NCBI GenBank assembly: GCA_947449765.1
Contig: CANFSP010000001.1
Coordinates: 1-64,000, forward strand
From: Actinomycetota bacterium
Lineage (GTDB): Bacteria > Actinomycetota > Actinomycetes > Actinomycetales > Microbacteriaceae
Direction of reading: 5' to 3'
Length of the DNA stretch: 64,000 bases
Below are positions 28,129-37,815 of this stretch, one piece after another (positions within the stretch are counted from its first letter, which is position 1; every line of letters starts with the position of its first letter). The notes under the pieces were generated by a model, which had not been told where the DNA came from, ran no database searches, and saw only the letters and a program-made list of their open reading frames with translations. The position numbers and the translations under genes were made by a program.

Positions 28129-29370
28129 ATGAGTAAGCCAGATGTATACGATTTTGAGGAACCAATAGTGGCAAACGAAGGCCTTCCGCTCGATGACTTG
28201 CGCGTCATTGAGATGGGTTCCCTCTTGGCTGGACCCTTCTGTGGGCAGCTACTTGGCGACTTTGGCGCCGAAGTCATCAAGGTCGAAGATCCCAAGTCGG
28301 GCGACCCGATGCGACAGTGGGGACGGGAAAAGCCTCAGGGTCAGTCACTGTGGTGGCCAGTGGTGGGACGAAACAAGAAGTCCATTACCGTCGACATGCG
28401 CACACCTGAGGGCCAAGAAATCGTGCGGGAATTGGTCGCGTCCGCCGATGTGCTCCTCGAGAATTTCAGACCTGGGACTCTCGAGCGTTGGGGACTCGCC
28501 CCGGAAGACCTGTGGAAAGTGAATCCAGGTCTCATCGTCACTCGAGTGACGGGGTACGGTCAGACCGGTCCATACTCTTCCCGAGCTGGGTTCGGCTCGA
28601 TTGGTGAAGCCATGGGCGGCATCCGACATGTGACCGGAGATGCCGACCGTCCGCCGGCTCGCGCCGGGGTGTCATTAGGCGATTCCCTCGCGGCAACTTT
28701 TGCCACGGTTGGCACACTCGTGGCCCTGCACAATCGCACCAGAACCGGTAAGGGTCAGATTGTGGACTCGGCGATTTATGAAGCCGTGTTGGCCATGATG
28801 GAATCGCTCCTTCCCGAATGGGATCTCGCCGGTTACGAGCGCGGTCGAAGCGGGTCAACGCTCCCGAATGTGGCACCGAGCAACGTCTATCCCACGAGTG
28901 ATGACGAGATGATTCTTATCGCCGCCAACCAAGACACTGTTTTTGGTCGTCTCACCCAGGCGATGGGTCGACCTGAGCTTGCTTCAGACCCGAGGTATGT
29001 GAGTCACGGTGCTCGTGGCGAGCACATGGAAGAGCTCGACAACCTCATTGCGGAGTGGTCGGTAACTCTCACGGCCGACGAGGTCCTTGAGGTGATGAGC
29101 GTAAACGGTGTCCCCGCGGGTCGCATTTTCCGTGCGAAGGACATGTTCTCCGATGAGCACTTTGCGGCCCGTGAGGCAATCGTTCGCCTCGCGCATCCGA
29201 TTCTCGGCGAATTTCCCATGCAAAACGTCTTTCCCCGGCTGTCAGAAACACCTGGTCGGGTCCGGGCCGTAGGACCAGAGCTCGGTCAGCACAACGACGA
29301 GATCTACACCAAGCTGCTGGGCTTCAGTGAGGACAAAATGTCCGAGCTGAAGGCCGCAGGAATCATATAA
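28129..29370 (+). CDS. Class III CoA transferase (CaiB/BaiF family)
   Basis: The 413-residue product has the family's N-terminal 'DDLRVIEMGSLLAGPFCGQLLGDFGAEVIKVE' region, 'NKKSITVDM' and the probable catalytic Asp185 in 'GVSLGDSLAAT'. Such enzymes move CoA between carboxylic acids, for example from succinyl-CoA to a substrate acid. ATG 28129 was chosen over an upstream TTG because of the promoter position. It is the first gene of the long plus-strand catabolic operon, 11 bases before the hydantoinase A gene. It probably activates the ring-opened or diacid intermediate for the HMG-CoA-lyase-type step (inference). Confidence 0.9.
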   Translation: MSKPDVYDFEEPIVANEGLPLDDLRVIEMGSLLAGPFCGQLLGDFGAEVIKVEDPKSGDPMRQWGREKPQGQSLWWPVVGRNKKSITVDMRTPEGQEIVRELVASADVLLENFRPGTLERWGLAPEDLWKVNPGLIVTRVTGYGQTGPYSSRAGFGSIGEAMGGIRHVTGDADRPPARAGVSLGDSLAATFATVGTLVALHNRTRTGKGQIVDSAIYEAVLAMMESLLPEWDLAGYERGRSGSTLPNVAPSNVYPTSDDEMILIAANQDTVFGRLTQAMGRPELASDPRYVSHGARGEHMEELDNLIAEWSVTLTADEVLEVMSVNGVPAGRIFRAKDMFSDEHFAAREAIVRLAHPILGEFPMQNVFPRLSETPGRVRAVGPELGQHNDEIYTKLLGFSEDKMSELKAAGII

Positions 29371-29381
29371 AAGGAGAACAG

Positions 29382-31448
29382 ATGAAGTATCGAGTTGGCG
29401 TGGATGTTGGTGGTACTTTCACTGACATCCTCCTAATGAATGAGGAAACGGGTGAGACGTTCCGCGCTAAAACGGCGTCGACGCCCGAGGACCAATCGAT
29501 CGGAATGCTCAGGGGCATTGAGCGCGCCTGTCAACAGGCCGGAATCAGCTTGAGCGATGTGGGCGACGTATTGCACGGAACCACTGTGGCAACCAACGCC
29601 ATTCTCGAAGGCAAAGGCGCCCGAGTTGGTCTCGTTACCACAAAGGGTTTCCGTCAGGTCTTGCAGATCGCACGTTCGTTCGTACCGGGTGGACTTGCCG
29701 GCTGGATCATCTGGCCGAAGCCTGAGCCTCTTGCGTCGTTGGAAAACACGGTCGAGGTTCGTGAGCGTATCGGTGCCGACGGATCAATTGTCGAGGAGCT
29801 CGATGAGGCGGATGTGCGTGCGCAGCTGACCAAGCTCAAGGCTCAGAACGTTGAGGCCCTCAGCATCAGCTTGATTAACTCGTACACCAACGGTGCTCAC
29901 GAGAAGCGCATTGCCCAGATTGCTGCGGAAATTTTCCCGGGCATGGCCATCTCAATCTCCTCAGAGGTCCTTCCGGAACTTCGCGAGTACGAGCGTGCCA
30001 TCACCACGGTGGCTAACGCGTATGTGCAACCTCAGGCTCGTCTCTATGTCGACAACCTGCAGTCCCAGCTCGACAACGCTGACATGAAGGGCAAGCTCTT
30101 CTTGCTCCGAAGCGATGGAGGTCTGGTTTCCAGCGGCTACGCATCCGCTAACCCGGTCTCGCTTCTGATGTCGGGTCCTGCCGGTGGTGTTACCGGAGCC
30201 GCCTGGGTTGCCGAACAAACCGGCTACCGCGACTTTTTGACGCTCGACATGGGTGGAACATCCACCGACGTTGCTCTTGTCCAGAACCTTGCACCTCGTA
30301 TCGGTCGTGAAACCATGGTGGGCGACCTTAAGGTTCGCGCCACTTCGGTGGATGTGCGCACCGTTGGCGCCGGTGGTGGATCAATCGCCCACGTTCCGCA
30401 GCTCACGCAGGCATTGCGTGTCGGACCGCAGAGCGCAGGTGCCGTTCCTGGACCGGCAGCGTATGGCAAGGGTGGCGAACTGCCAACCGTTACTGACGCA
30501 AACGTGGTTTTGGGATACCTTCCGACGGTTCTCGCCGGTGGCGAAATCACCCTCGATCGGGACGCATCCGTCAAGGCTGTGGAAGCAATCGTTGAGGCAA
30601 GCTCGCTCGGTTCGGTTGAATCTGCTGCTGAGGGAATCATCCAAATCGTCAACGAGAACATGCTTGGTGCTCTCAGGTTGGTCTCGGTTCAGCAGGGATT
30701 CGACCCGCGCGACTTCGCCCTCGTAGCGTTCGGTGGTGCAGGTCCCCTTCACGCCAACGCAATCGGCAAGCTGACTGGTGCTTGGCCTGTGATCATCCCA
30801 CCATCGCCTGGCGTGCTGTGTGCCTACGGTGACGCAACGACCAACCTCCGCAACGAGTCGGTTCGCACGCTCATCCGTAAGTTCTCAGACCTCTCCGACG
30901 AGGGGCTCAAGACCATGCTGGAAGAGCTGGGTGCGAGTGCGCGTTCGCTTCTCGACGACGAAGGTGTGGCCAAGAAAGACCAGAGCGTTACATACTCGGC
31001 TGACCTCCGCTACCACGGACAGGGCTTCGAGATTCCGGTGACCATCGACATCGATGCCTTCGACGGTAAGGGTGGCGGAATCACTGCCCTCAAGAAGGCA
31101 TTCGACGCTGAGCACGAGCACCTGTTCTCGTTCCTCTTGAACAACGAACACGAGCTCGTGACGGTCCGTGCGACCGCTCACGGTCCGCGTCCGGCGATCT
31201 CGGCCTCGCAGCTTCCCGCAGGAACTGCGGACGCATCGGGAGCCTACGACCGGGACACCGAGATTTACGTTGACGGCAAGAAGGCCGTTGCGAAAATCTA
31301 CGACCGCACGAAGCTCAAGGCAGGCAACATCGTTGCCGGTCCGGCAATCGTGACGGAGATGGACTCGACGACGCTCATCCTCCCCGACCACGAGGCCACG
31401 GTTCACCCGTCGGGCAGCCTCCTTATCCAGCCGAGCTCCGCTCGCTAA
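29382..31448 (+). CDS. Hydantoinase/oxoprolinase family protein, subunit A
   Basis: The 688-residue product has the ASKHA-type ATP-binding start 'GVDVGGTFTDILLM', the family's 'HGTTVATNAILEGKGARVGLVTTKGF', 'SGPAGGV' and 'DMGGTSTDVAL' blocks and the C-terminal hydantoinase A domain. With subunit B it forms enzymes that use ATP to open amide rings (N-methylhydantoin, 5-oxoproline, caprolactam) or to carboxylate ketones. No third carboxylase subunit is nearby, which favours ring hydrolysis. AAAGGAG precedes the ATG. The gene lies between CoA transferase and subunit B. Confidence 0.93.
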   Translation: MKYRVGVDVGGTFTDILLMNEETGETFRAKTASTPEDQSIGMLRGIERACQQAGISLSDVGDVLHGTTVATNAILEGKGARVGLVTTKGFRQVLQIARSFVPGGLAGWIIWPKPEPLASLENTVEVRERIGADGSIVEELDEADVRAQLTKLKAQNVEALSISLINSYTNGAHEKRIAQIAAEIFPGMAISISSEVLPELREYERAITTVANAYVQPQARLYVDNLQSQLDNADMKGKLFLLRSDGGLVSSGYASANPVSLLMSGPAGGVTGAAWVAEQTGYRDFLTLDMGGTSTDVALVQNLAPRIGRETMVGDLKVRATSVDVRTVGAGGGSIAHVPQLTQALRVGPQSAGAVPGPAAYGKGGELPTVTDANVVLGYLPTVLAGGEITLDRDASVKAVEAIVEASSLGSVESAAEGIIQIVNENMLGALRLVSVQQGFDPRDFALVAFGGAGPLHANAIGKLTGAWPVIIPPSPGVLCAYGDATTNLRNESVRTLIRKFSDLSDEGLKTMLEELGASARSLLDDEGVAKKDQSVTYSADLRYHGQGFEIPVTIDIDAFDGKGGGITALKKAFDAEHEHLFSFLLNNEHELVTVRATAHGPRPAISASQLPAGTADASGAYDRDTEIYVDGKKAVAKIYDRTKLKAGNIVAGPAIVTEMDSTTLILPDHEATVHPSGSLLIQPSSAR

Positions 31449-31466
31449 CCGAGAAAGGTTAAGAAA

Positions 31467-33338
31467 ATGGCACAGATTATTGAAACGGCAACAAAGCCAC
31501 TACAAGCTGTTGACGTCGACGTGGTGACTATTGACCTCGTTGAAAACGGACTGCGTAATGCTCGCTACGAGATGGATGAGGTGCTGTTCCGTACGGCGCT
31601 CTCACCCGGAATCCGTGAGCAGCACGATGAGTTCCCCCTCATTGCAAACCGCGATGGAAAGATGGTGGTCGGTCAGTTCGGACTGTCCGTGCCTGACTTC
31701 CTCGAGAACTTCGCGGGCATGATCGAAGAGGGCGACGTTCTCTTGACGTCAGACCCGTACGCCTGTGGTGCGGCAATCAGCCACGCGAACGACTGGCTCA
31801 TTGTGATGCCGATCTTCCACGAGGGACACCTCATCGGTTGGGCGTCGCAGTTTGGACACATGTCCGACATCGGTGGCAAGACCCCCGCGTCCATGCCGAC
31901 CGACGCGCGAACCATCTACGAAGAAGGTGTGGTCATCCCACCCTTCAAGCTCTTCAAAAAGGGCGTGCTCGATGAGGATGCGCTCAACATCATCCTCAAC
32001 CAGGTTCGTAAGCCGGACTGGAACCGAGCTGACCTCAACGGCATCGTGGCGGCATGTCGCACCGCGAGCCGTCGCGTTCAGGAGATGTGTGCTCGCTTCG
32101 GCATTGACACCTACAACTCAGCACTCGAGGCCCTTCTTGAGCGCAACTACCGCGCGATGAAGATTCTTCTTGCCATGGTGTTCGAAGAGGGCAAGACGCT
32201 CAGCTTCGAAGACTACATCGACGATGACGGTCGCGGTCACGGACCGTACCTGTTGAAGCTCAGCCTCACACGACAAGGCGACAAGGTCACATTGGACTTC
32301 TCCGGAAGCGCCCCACAGGCCGAGGGTCCCATCAACTACTTCATCAACGAAAACCTGGTGAGGATGTTCTTCGGTATCTACATGATTACCGTTGCGGACC
32401 CACAAATCCTCTGGAACGACGGCTTCTACCCGCTAGTGGATGTTGTCATTCCTGAAGATTCGTTCTGGAAGCCCAAGTTCCCCGCCGCCCTCAATGCCCG
32501 TAACCACGGAATTGGTCGTATCTTCGACCTCTTCGGTGGTCTCTTGGGCCAGACGAACCCGAACCTGCTCAACGCTGCAGGCTTCTCGTCGTCACCGCAC
32601 TTCATGTACTCCGGCAACTACTCGGATGGCAAGCGCAAGGGTGAGTGGTTCCAGCTGTACTCCATCGGTTTCGGTGGTATCCCTGGTCGTCCACTCGGTG
32701 ATGGCCCAGACGGTCACTCGCTTTGGCCGTCGTTCGTCAACATTCCGAGTGAGTACCTCGAGTCGTACTACCCACTCCGGGTGGAAATGATGGAAACCAT
32801 CGCCGACTCAGGTGGAGCAGGCCTTCACCGAGGCGGCAACGGCGTTGATGTGGCATATCGCTTCCTCGAACCCGGAACCATTGCAATCCACGACGACCGC
32901 TGGTTGACCTACCCCTGGGGTGTTAACGGTGGCGAGCCTGGCGCGCGCGGTACCAAGTGGATCGAACGCAAGGATGGCACACGTGAGGTGCTGCAGAGCA
33001 AACTGCACGATTACCCCGTCGAGCGTGGAGATGTTCTTCACTTCGTCACGTGGGGTGGCGGCGGTTGGGGAGATGCACTCCTGCGCGACCCCGAGCTCGT
33101 TGCTCTTGAGGTACGTCGTGGACTCATCTCCACGGAGGGTGCTGCTCGATATGGTGTTGTCTTGACCGGAGACCACCAGGTCGACGTGAAGGGCACCGAA
33201 GAGCTGCGGTCCAAGCTCGCGGCTAACCGCCCATCACCACTGCCCACGTTCAACATGGGTGGCTCGATGGAGTCGATTCTGGCTAACGCGCTCGAAGAGA
33301 CCGGTCTACCGGCTCCCGAGCGCCCCGTTGCACTGTAG
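31467..33338 (+). CDS. Hydantoinase/oxoprolinase family protein, subunit B
   Basis: The 623-residue product is the B partner. It has 'RTALSPGIREQHDEFPLI' near the N-terminus, 'SDPYACGAAISHANDW', 'GHMSDIGGK' and the glycine-rich 'SGGAGLHRGGNGVD' and 'TWGGGGWGDAL' regions. It carries the catalytic chemistry in this family, working on an intermediate phosphorylated by subunit A. It is 18 bases after subunit A and closes the first gene block, with a stable hairpin following. The ring substrate is unknown. Confidence 0.93.
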   Translation: MAQIIETATKPLQAVDVDVVTIDLVENGLRNARYEMDEVLFRTALSPGIREQHDEFPLIANRDGKMVVGQFGLSVPDFLENFAGMIEEGDVLLTSDPYACGAAISHANDWLIVMPIFHEGHLIGWASQFGHMSDIGGKTPASMPTDARTIYEEGVVIPPFKLFKKGVLDEDALNIILNQVRKPDWNRADLNGIVAACRTASRRVQEMCARFGIDTYNSALEALLERNYRAMKILLAMVFEEGKTLSFEDYIDDDGRGHGPYLLKLSLTRQGDKVTLDFSGSAPQAEGPINYFINENLVRMFFGIYMITVADPQILWNDGFYPLVDVVIPEDSFWKPKFPAALNARNHGIGRIFDLFGGLLGQTNPNLLNAAGFSSSPHFMYSGNYSDGKRKGEWFQLYSIGFGGIPGRPLGDGPDGHSLWPSFVNIPSEYLESYYPLRVEMMETIADSGGAGLHRGGNGVDVAYRFLEPGTIAIHDDRWLTYPWGVNGGEPGARGTKWIERKDGTREVLQSKLHDYPVERGDVLHFVTWGGGGWGDALLRDPELVALEVRRGLISTEGAARYGVVLTGDHQVDVKGTEELRSKLAANRPSPLPTFNMGGSMESILANALEETGLPAPERPVAL

Positions 33339-33354
33339 GCAGATTCATTGATCA

Positions 33355-33396
33355 GGTGGTGTCTCCCCGAAGCAGAGGCTGAGGGGAGACGCCACC
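33355..33396 (+). terminator. Intercistronic hairpin, possible partial terminator
   Basis: A 14-bp stem (GGTGGTGTCTCCCC / GGGGAGACGCCACC, one G-U pair) with a 14-base loop is followed by ATTTCTC. It lies between the subunit B gene and the HMG-CoA-lyase-like gene. It may lower expression of the downstream genes or mark an mRNA processing point. Confidence 0.65.
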
Positions 33397-33417
33397 ATTT
33401 CTCAACACATAAGTAGG

Positions 33418-34323
33418 GTGAGCGTGGAGATTTGTGAGGTTGCCCCTCGTGACGGGCTTCAAAATGAGAAAACGCTGATCTCAACCGAGAACAAGATTGA
33501 ACTCGTAAATCGCGCAATCGATGCCGGCGTTCGTCGCATCGAAGTCACGAGTTTTGTGAATCCGAACAAGGTCCCTCAGATGGCTGACGCAGAGGCCGTC
33601 ATGGCGGGACTGAGCGCCCCGGAGGGCGTTTCGTTTATCGGGGTCATGATGAATCAGCGCGGGCTGGACCGTGCCATAGCAGCCGGCGTCCACGAAGTAA
33701 ACATCGTGGTCGTGGCCTCAGACACGTTCTGTCAGAAAAACCAGGGGATGACCTCGCGCGAGTCCGTCGAACAAGCAGCGGCCCTCGTCGCCAATGCTCG
33801 GGCTGCTGGGCTACGGTCATCCATCACAATTGGGGCGGCGTTTGGTTGCCCATTCGAAGGTGAAATCTCGGTCGTTCGACTGAGGGAGATCATCTCTGAC
33901 GTGGTTGCGGCGAATCCCGACGAAATCGCTCTCGCTGACACGATTGGTGTCGCCGTTCCGACAGATGTCACCGAGCGTATGGCCATCGTCAACGAACTTA
34001 AACCGACTTCCATGAAATCGCGCCTGCATCTGCATGACACGCGACACACGGGTGTGGCCAACGCGGTGGCGGCTCTCGAGGCAGGTGTCAACACTCTCGA
34101 CTCGAGTATTGCCGGGGCCGGTGGGTGCCCCTTCGCTCCGGCGGCAACCGGAAATGTGGCGACCGAGGACCTGATTTATCTTTTCAATCGCATGGGTGAG
34201 ACCACGGGGGTTGACCTCGACAAAATCATCTCAGCCGCAACCTGGCTTGAGCCACTGCTCGGCAAACCGATGGCGGGTGCTCTTGCTCGTGCTGGAGATT
34301 TCCCCGGGTCCCTGAGCTCATAA
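33418..34323 (+). CDS. HMG-CoA lyase-like DRE-TIM enzyme
   Basis: The 301-residue product has the family motifs 'EVAPRDGLQNE' (catalytic Arg-Asp), 'SFVNPNKVPQMADA', metal ligands in 'HLHDTRHTG' and the catalytic cysteine loop 'GAGGCPFAPAATGNVATEDL'. HMG-CoA lyases split 3-hydroxy-3-methylglutaryl-CoA. The 'HDTRHTG' variant differs from the usual 'HDTYGQ' and is seen in less characterised relatives, so the substrate may be another branched 3-hydroxyacyl-CoA such as a citramalyl-type CoA. The start could also be the GTG at 33424. The CoA transferase upstream fits as supplier of the CoA thioester. Confidence 0.88.
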   Translation: MSVEICEVAPRDGLQNEKTLISTENKIELVNRAIDAGVRRIEVTSFVNPNKVPQMADAEAVMAGLSAPEGVSFIGVMMNQRGLDRAIAAGVHEVNIVVVASDTFCQKNQGMTSRESVEQAAALVANARAAGLRSSITIGAAFGCPFEGEISVVRLREIISDVVAANPDEIALADTIGVAVPTDVTERMAIVNELKPTSMKSRLHLHDTRHTGVANAVAALEAGVNTLDSSIAGAGGCPFAPAATGNVATEDLIYLFNRMGETTGVDLDKIISAATWLEPLLGKPMAGALARAGDFPGSLSS

Positions 34324-34380
34324 CGTCACGTACACACCGCATCGCTTTGCCGAGGCAGAAAAATCACTAAGGAGTTCGAG

Positions 34381-35796
34381 ATGCCACGCACACTGGCTGA
34401 GAAAATCTGGGACGAGCACGTCATTCGTCATGAGGCAGACGGCCCTGATTTGCTTCACATCGACTTTCATCTCGTTCACGAGGTGTCGTCACCGCAGGCT
34501 TTTGATGGTCTCAGGCTTTCGGGGCGCAAGGTGCGCCGAACTGACCTGACGATTGCGACTGAGGATCACAACGTACCCACACTCAACATCACCGAAACGA
34601 TTGCGGATCCCATTTCTCGCGCGCAAATCGAGGCGTTACGCGCCAACACGAAAGAGTTCGGCATTGTCTTGCATCCCCTTGGTGATCGTGATCAGGGGAT
34701 TGTTCACGTCATCGGCCCCGAGCTGGGAATCACACAGCCCGGCATGACCATCGTGTGTGGCGATTCCCACACAGCAACTCACGGGGCATTCGGCGCTCTG
34801 GCTTTCGGCATCGGAACGAGTCAGGTGGAGCATGTCCTAGCGACGCAGACTCTTCCCCAAGACCGCCCAAAGATGATGGCGGTCACGGTAAACGGTTCGC
34901 TGCCTGACGGGGTCACCGCCAAAGATCTCGTGCTCAATCTCATCGCGCACGCCGGTGTTGGTGGTGGGCAGGGCTACATCGTCGAGTACCGCGGCCAGGC
35001 CATTGAAGAGTTGTCGATGGAGGGTCGGATGACCGTGTGCAACATGTCCATCGAGTGGGGTGCCAAAGCAGGTTTGGTCGCACCAGATCAAAAGACCTTC
35101 GACTATCTCAAGGGGCGTCAGTTTGCACCCTCGGGTGCTGAGTGGGACAAAGCAGTCGCACACTGGAAAACCCTTGCGACAGAACCAGGTGCAACTTTTG
35201 ACAAGGAAATTGTGCTCGACGCGAGCGTGATGACGCCTTTCGTGACGTGGGGGACAAATCCCGGTCAGGGAGTTCCCCTTTCTGGCGAGGTGCCACGTCC
35301 GGAGGACTTCAGCAACGAGCAGGAGAGGGCAGCCGCGCAAAAGGCTTTGGCTTATATGGACCTCACCCCGGGAACGCGCATGAAGGACATTTCCGTCGAC
35401 ACGGTCTTCATCGGTTCCTGCACAAACAGCCGCATCGAGGACCTTCGTTCCGCAGCAGCCGTGTTGACGGGGCAGAAAATTTCGCCCGGAATGCGCCTGC
35501 TCGTCGTTCCCGGCTCCGTTCGCGTGCGTCTTGAAGCTGAGGCCGAGGGTCTCGACAAAGTGTTTATTGAAGCTGGTGGTGAGTGGCGCGGTGCCGGTTG
35601 TTCCATGTGCTTGGGAATGAACCCGGACCAGCTTGCACCTGGTGAGCGCTGCGCATCCACGTCTAATCGCAACTTCGAGGGTCGACAGGGCAAAGGTGGA
35701 CGAACCCATCTGGTCTCACCGCAGGTGGCTGCCGCGACGGCAATTACCGGTCGGCTTACCGCGCCTGCAGACCTTTCGTCACTGACACACGCCTAA
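34381..35796 (+). CDS. leuC: 3-isopropylmalate dehydratase-type large subunit (aconitase family)
   Basis: The 471-residue product is a full-length LeuC-type protein. The [4Fe-4S] cluster cysteines are in 'GSCTNSR' and 'GCSMCLGMN'. '[21 protein letters not shown]' and '[17 protein letters not shown]' are further signatures. With the LeuD-type partner it would hydrate or isomerise a hydroxy-diacid. It may be the leucine enzyme. Its place among catabolic genes, with no other leu gene, makes a degradative role on a substituted maleate or malate equally plausible; maleate hydratase and dimethylmaleate hydratase belong to this family. The leuC symbol therefore names the family more safely than the pathway. 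Confidence 0.88.
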   Translation: MPRTLAEKIWDEHVIRHEADGPDLLHIDFHLVHEVSSPQAFDGLRLSGRKVRRTDLTIATEDHNVPTLNITETIADPISRAQIEALRANTKEFGIVLHPLGDRDQGIVHVIGPELGITQPGMTIVCGDSHTATHGAFGALAFGIGTSQVEHVLATQTLPQDRPKMMAVTVNGSLPDGVTAKDLVLNLIAHAGVGGGQGYIVEYRGQAIEELSMEGRMTVCNMSIEWGAKAGLVAPDQKTFDYLKGRQFAPSGAEWDKAVAHWKTLATEPGATFDKEIVLDASVMTPFVTWGTNPGQGVPLSGEVPRPEDFSNEQERAAAQKALAYMDLTPGTRMKDISVDTVFIGSCTNSRIEDLRSAAAVLTGQKISPGMRLLVVPGSVRVRLEAEAEGLDKVFIEAGGEWRGAGCSMCLGMNPDQLAPGERCASTSNRNFEGRQGKGGRTHLVSPQVAAATAITGRLTAPADLSSLTHA

Positions 35797-35809
35797 GAAG
35801 GGATGAGCC

Positions 35810-36400
35810 TTGCAACAATTCACGAGCCACACGGGTCACGTCATGCCACTTCGTCAGGGTGGAGTAGACACCGATCAGATTCTGCCGTCAAAATTCCTCA
35901 AACTCATTACCCGAACTGGGTTTGAGGATGCCCTTTTCGCAGATTGGCGCACGGATCCCACATTTGTTTTCAACAATCCGAGTTACGCGGGTGCGAGCAT
36001 CCTTGTCGCGGGACCAAACTTCGGGATCGGTTCGTCGCGAGAACACGCGGTCTGGGCACTCATGGACTACGGCTTCAAGGTTGTTGTATCGAGTCAGTTC
36101 GCCGATATTTTTCGCGGAAACGCAGGTAACGCGGGTCTCGTGGCAATTGACGTCGATCAGAAAGTCATCGATCGCCTTCTCGATGCGGTCGAAGCCGATC
36201 CTCAACTCGCGGTGACGGTAGACCTCGAAGCGTGCGAAATCTCGGCCGGTGACATTCGCTCGCCTTTTCACATCGACGACCATACGCGTGCGCGCCTGCT
36301 GGCCGGTCTTGATGACATTGAAATCACGCTTACCAACGTGAGCGAAATCGAAGAATTCGAAGCAAAGCGCCCCTCGTGGCGCCCCTCGATTCACGCCTAA
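35810..36400 (+). CDS. leuD: 3-isopropylmalate dehydratase-type small subunit
   Basis: The 196-residue product is the swivel-domain partner of the preceding protein. It has 'VDTDQILPSKFLK', 'NFGIGSSREHAVWALMDYGFKVV' and 'FADIFRGNAGNAGLV', all normal for LeuD. The TTG start is supported by AAGGGA seven bases upstream and by the expected N-terminus. The substrate question is the same as for the large subunit. The 62 bases after it contain a small GACGC/GCGTC hairpin and nothing else visible. Confidence 0.88.
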   Translation: MQQFTSHTGHVMPLRQGGVDTDQILPSKFLKLITRTGFEDALFADWRTDPTFVFNNPSYAGASILVAGPNFGIGSSREHAVWALMDYGFKVVVSSQFADIFRGNAGNAGLVAIDVDQKVIDRLLDAVEADPQLAVTVDLEACEISAGDIRSPFHIDDHTRARLLAGLDDIEITLTNVSEIEEFEAKRPSWRPSIHA

Positions 36401-36462
36401 ACCAGAACAACTCGACCAAACAGTAGACATCAGACGCACGGCGTCAGAAAGGCAGGGCCACC

Positions 36463-37815
36463 GTGGCACTTGGCCAAGAGAGAGCACCTGAAATTCCGCG
36501 GAGAACACTCAAAACAGCCCTGAAACATAACGACACCCTCGGGAGCACTCCCGAGGTCAAGAAGGTTGTTGAAGACGTTATCGCGGATATTCGATTGCGC
36601 GGTGACGCCGCCGTTCGGGAATACGCCATGAAATTTGACGCTCACGACGCCGAGTCATTCCTTCTCTCGCCGGCAGAGATACAGGCCATCATCGAGCGCG
36701 TCCCACAACAAATCATCGATGACATCGCTTTCGTGCAAAAGCAGGTGCGGTTCATGGCTGAAAAGCAGCTTGCGTCGATGTCCGAATTCGAGATTGAGAC
36801 ACTCCCCGGCGTGTTTATGGGACAGAAACACGTTCCGATAACGGCCGTCGGCACTTATATTCCGGGAGGAAAGTACCCCCTGTTGGCGAGTGCCCACATG
36901 ACAATCGTGACGGCCAAAGTTGCTGGTGTTCAACGCGTTGCTGCGTGCACGCCACTGATCAAGGGAGAAATCCCCGAGGCAACGGTGGCTGCTATGCACA
37001 TGGCTGGAGCAGACGAGATTTATCTGCTCGGTGGTATCCAAGCGGTTTCGGCAATGGCCGTGGGAACAGAAACCATTGCGCGCGTTGACATGCTCGCCGG
37101 ACCGGGAAACGCCTTCGTCGCCGAAGCGAAACGTCAGCTCTTTGGTGAAGTGGGGATTGACTTGTTTGCGGGACCCACTGAGGTTTTGATTGTCGCTGAT
37201 GACTCGGCCGACCCGTTCATTACCGCGGTCGATTTGCTCTCTCAGGCTGAACATGGTCCGGATTCTCCCGCAATCCTCATCACCACGAGCGAGAAGCTCG
37301 CTACTGCGACGATGGCTTTTGTTGACGAAATTCTCGTCGACATGCCCACCAAAGACTTCGCCGAAGTTGCCTGGCGCGACTGGGGCGAGGTTCACGTTGT
37401 GGCTTCGATTGACGCGGCGTATCAACTGGCGGATGCGTATGCCTCAGAGCACGTCCAGATTCTCACCGAAAACCCGCGCGAGGCCCTCACCAAAATGCAG
37501 CACTACGGAGCACTCTTTCTGGGCGAGGGAACCTGCGTGTCCTATGGCGACAAGGTCATCGGAACGAACCACGTTCTTCCTACTCGTGGAGCAGCGAGAT
37601 ACACCGGTGGGCTGTGGGTCGGCAAGTACCTTAGAACCGTGACGTATCAAGAGGTGCGGAACACCGCCTCGAGTGCCGAACTGGGAGAGCTGTGTGGTCG
37701 CGCGGCTCGTGCGGAACGCTTTGAGGGTCACGCGCGATCAGGAGATGTTCGCGCAGCGAAATACGGTGACTACGCACTGGAATGGACCGACCACGTCTTT
37801 AGTGAGCAGAAATGA
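36463..37815 (+). CDS. Histidinol dehydrogenase-like enzyme, probably catabolic
   Basis: The 450-residue product has the HisD fold with its key residues: 'IPGGKYPLLASAHM', 'GPTEVLIVAD', zinc ligands in 'LLSQAEHGPDSPA', the catalytic Glu-His pair in 'ASEHVQI' and 'GTNHVLPTRGAARYTGG'. No other his gene is near. HisD relatives of this type include the sulfopropanediol dehydrogenase HpsN, so oxidation of a primary alcohol to a carboxylate in two NAD steps is likely, on an unknown substrate. Its stop overlaps the SDR gene start by four bases (ATGA), which suggests the two act together. Confidence 0.85.
   Translation: MALGQERAPEIPRRTLKTALKHNDTLGSTPEVKKVVEDVIADIRLRGDAAVREYAMKFDAHDAESFLLSPAEIQAIIERVPQQIIDDIAFVQKQVRFMAEKQLASMSEFEIETLPGVFMGQKHVPITAVGTYIPGGKYPLLASAHMTIVTAKVAGVQRVAACTPLIKGEIPEATVAAMHMAGADEIYLLGGIQAVSAMAVGTETIARVDMLAGPGNAFVAEAKRQLFGEVGIDLFAGPTEVLIVADDSADPFITAVDLLSQAEHGPDSPAILITTSEKLATATMAFVDEILVDMPTKDFAEVAWRDWGEVHVVASIDAAYQLADAYASEHVQILTENPREALTKMQHYGALFLGEGTCVSYGDKVIGTNHVLPTRGAARYTGGLWVGKYLRTVTYQEVRNTASSAELGELCGRAARAERFEGHARSGDVRAAKYGDYALEWTDHVFSEQK

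Noticed and set aside
29382-33338. Acetone or acetophenone carboxylase
   Set aside because: The A and B subunits are related to these enzymes, but no third carboxylase subunit is encoded nearby.
36463-37815. Histidine biosynthesis hisD
   Set aside because: Catalytic residues match, but the gene is embedded in and coupled to catabolic genes with no other his gene; kept as HisD-like rather than named hisD.
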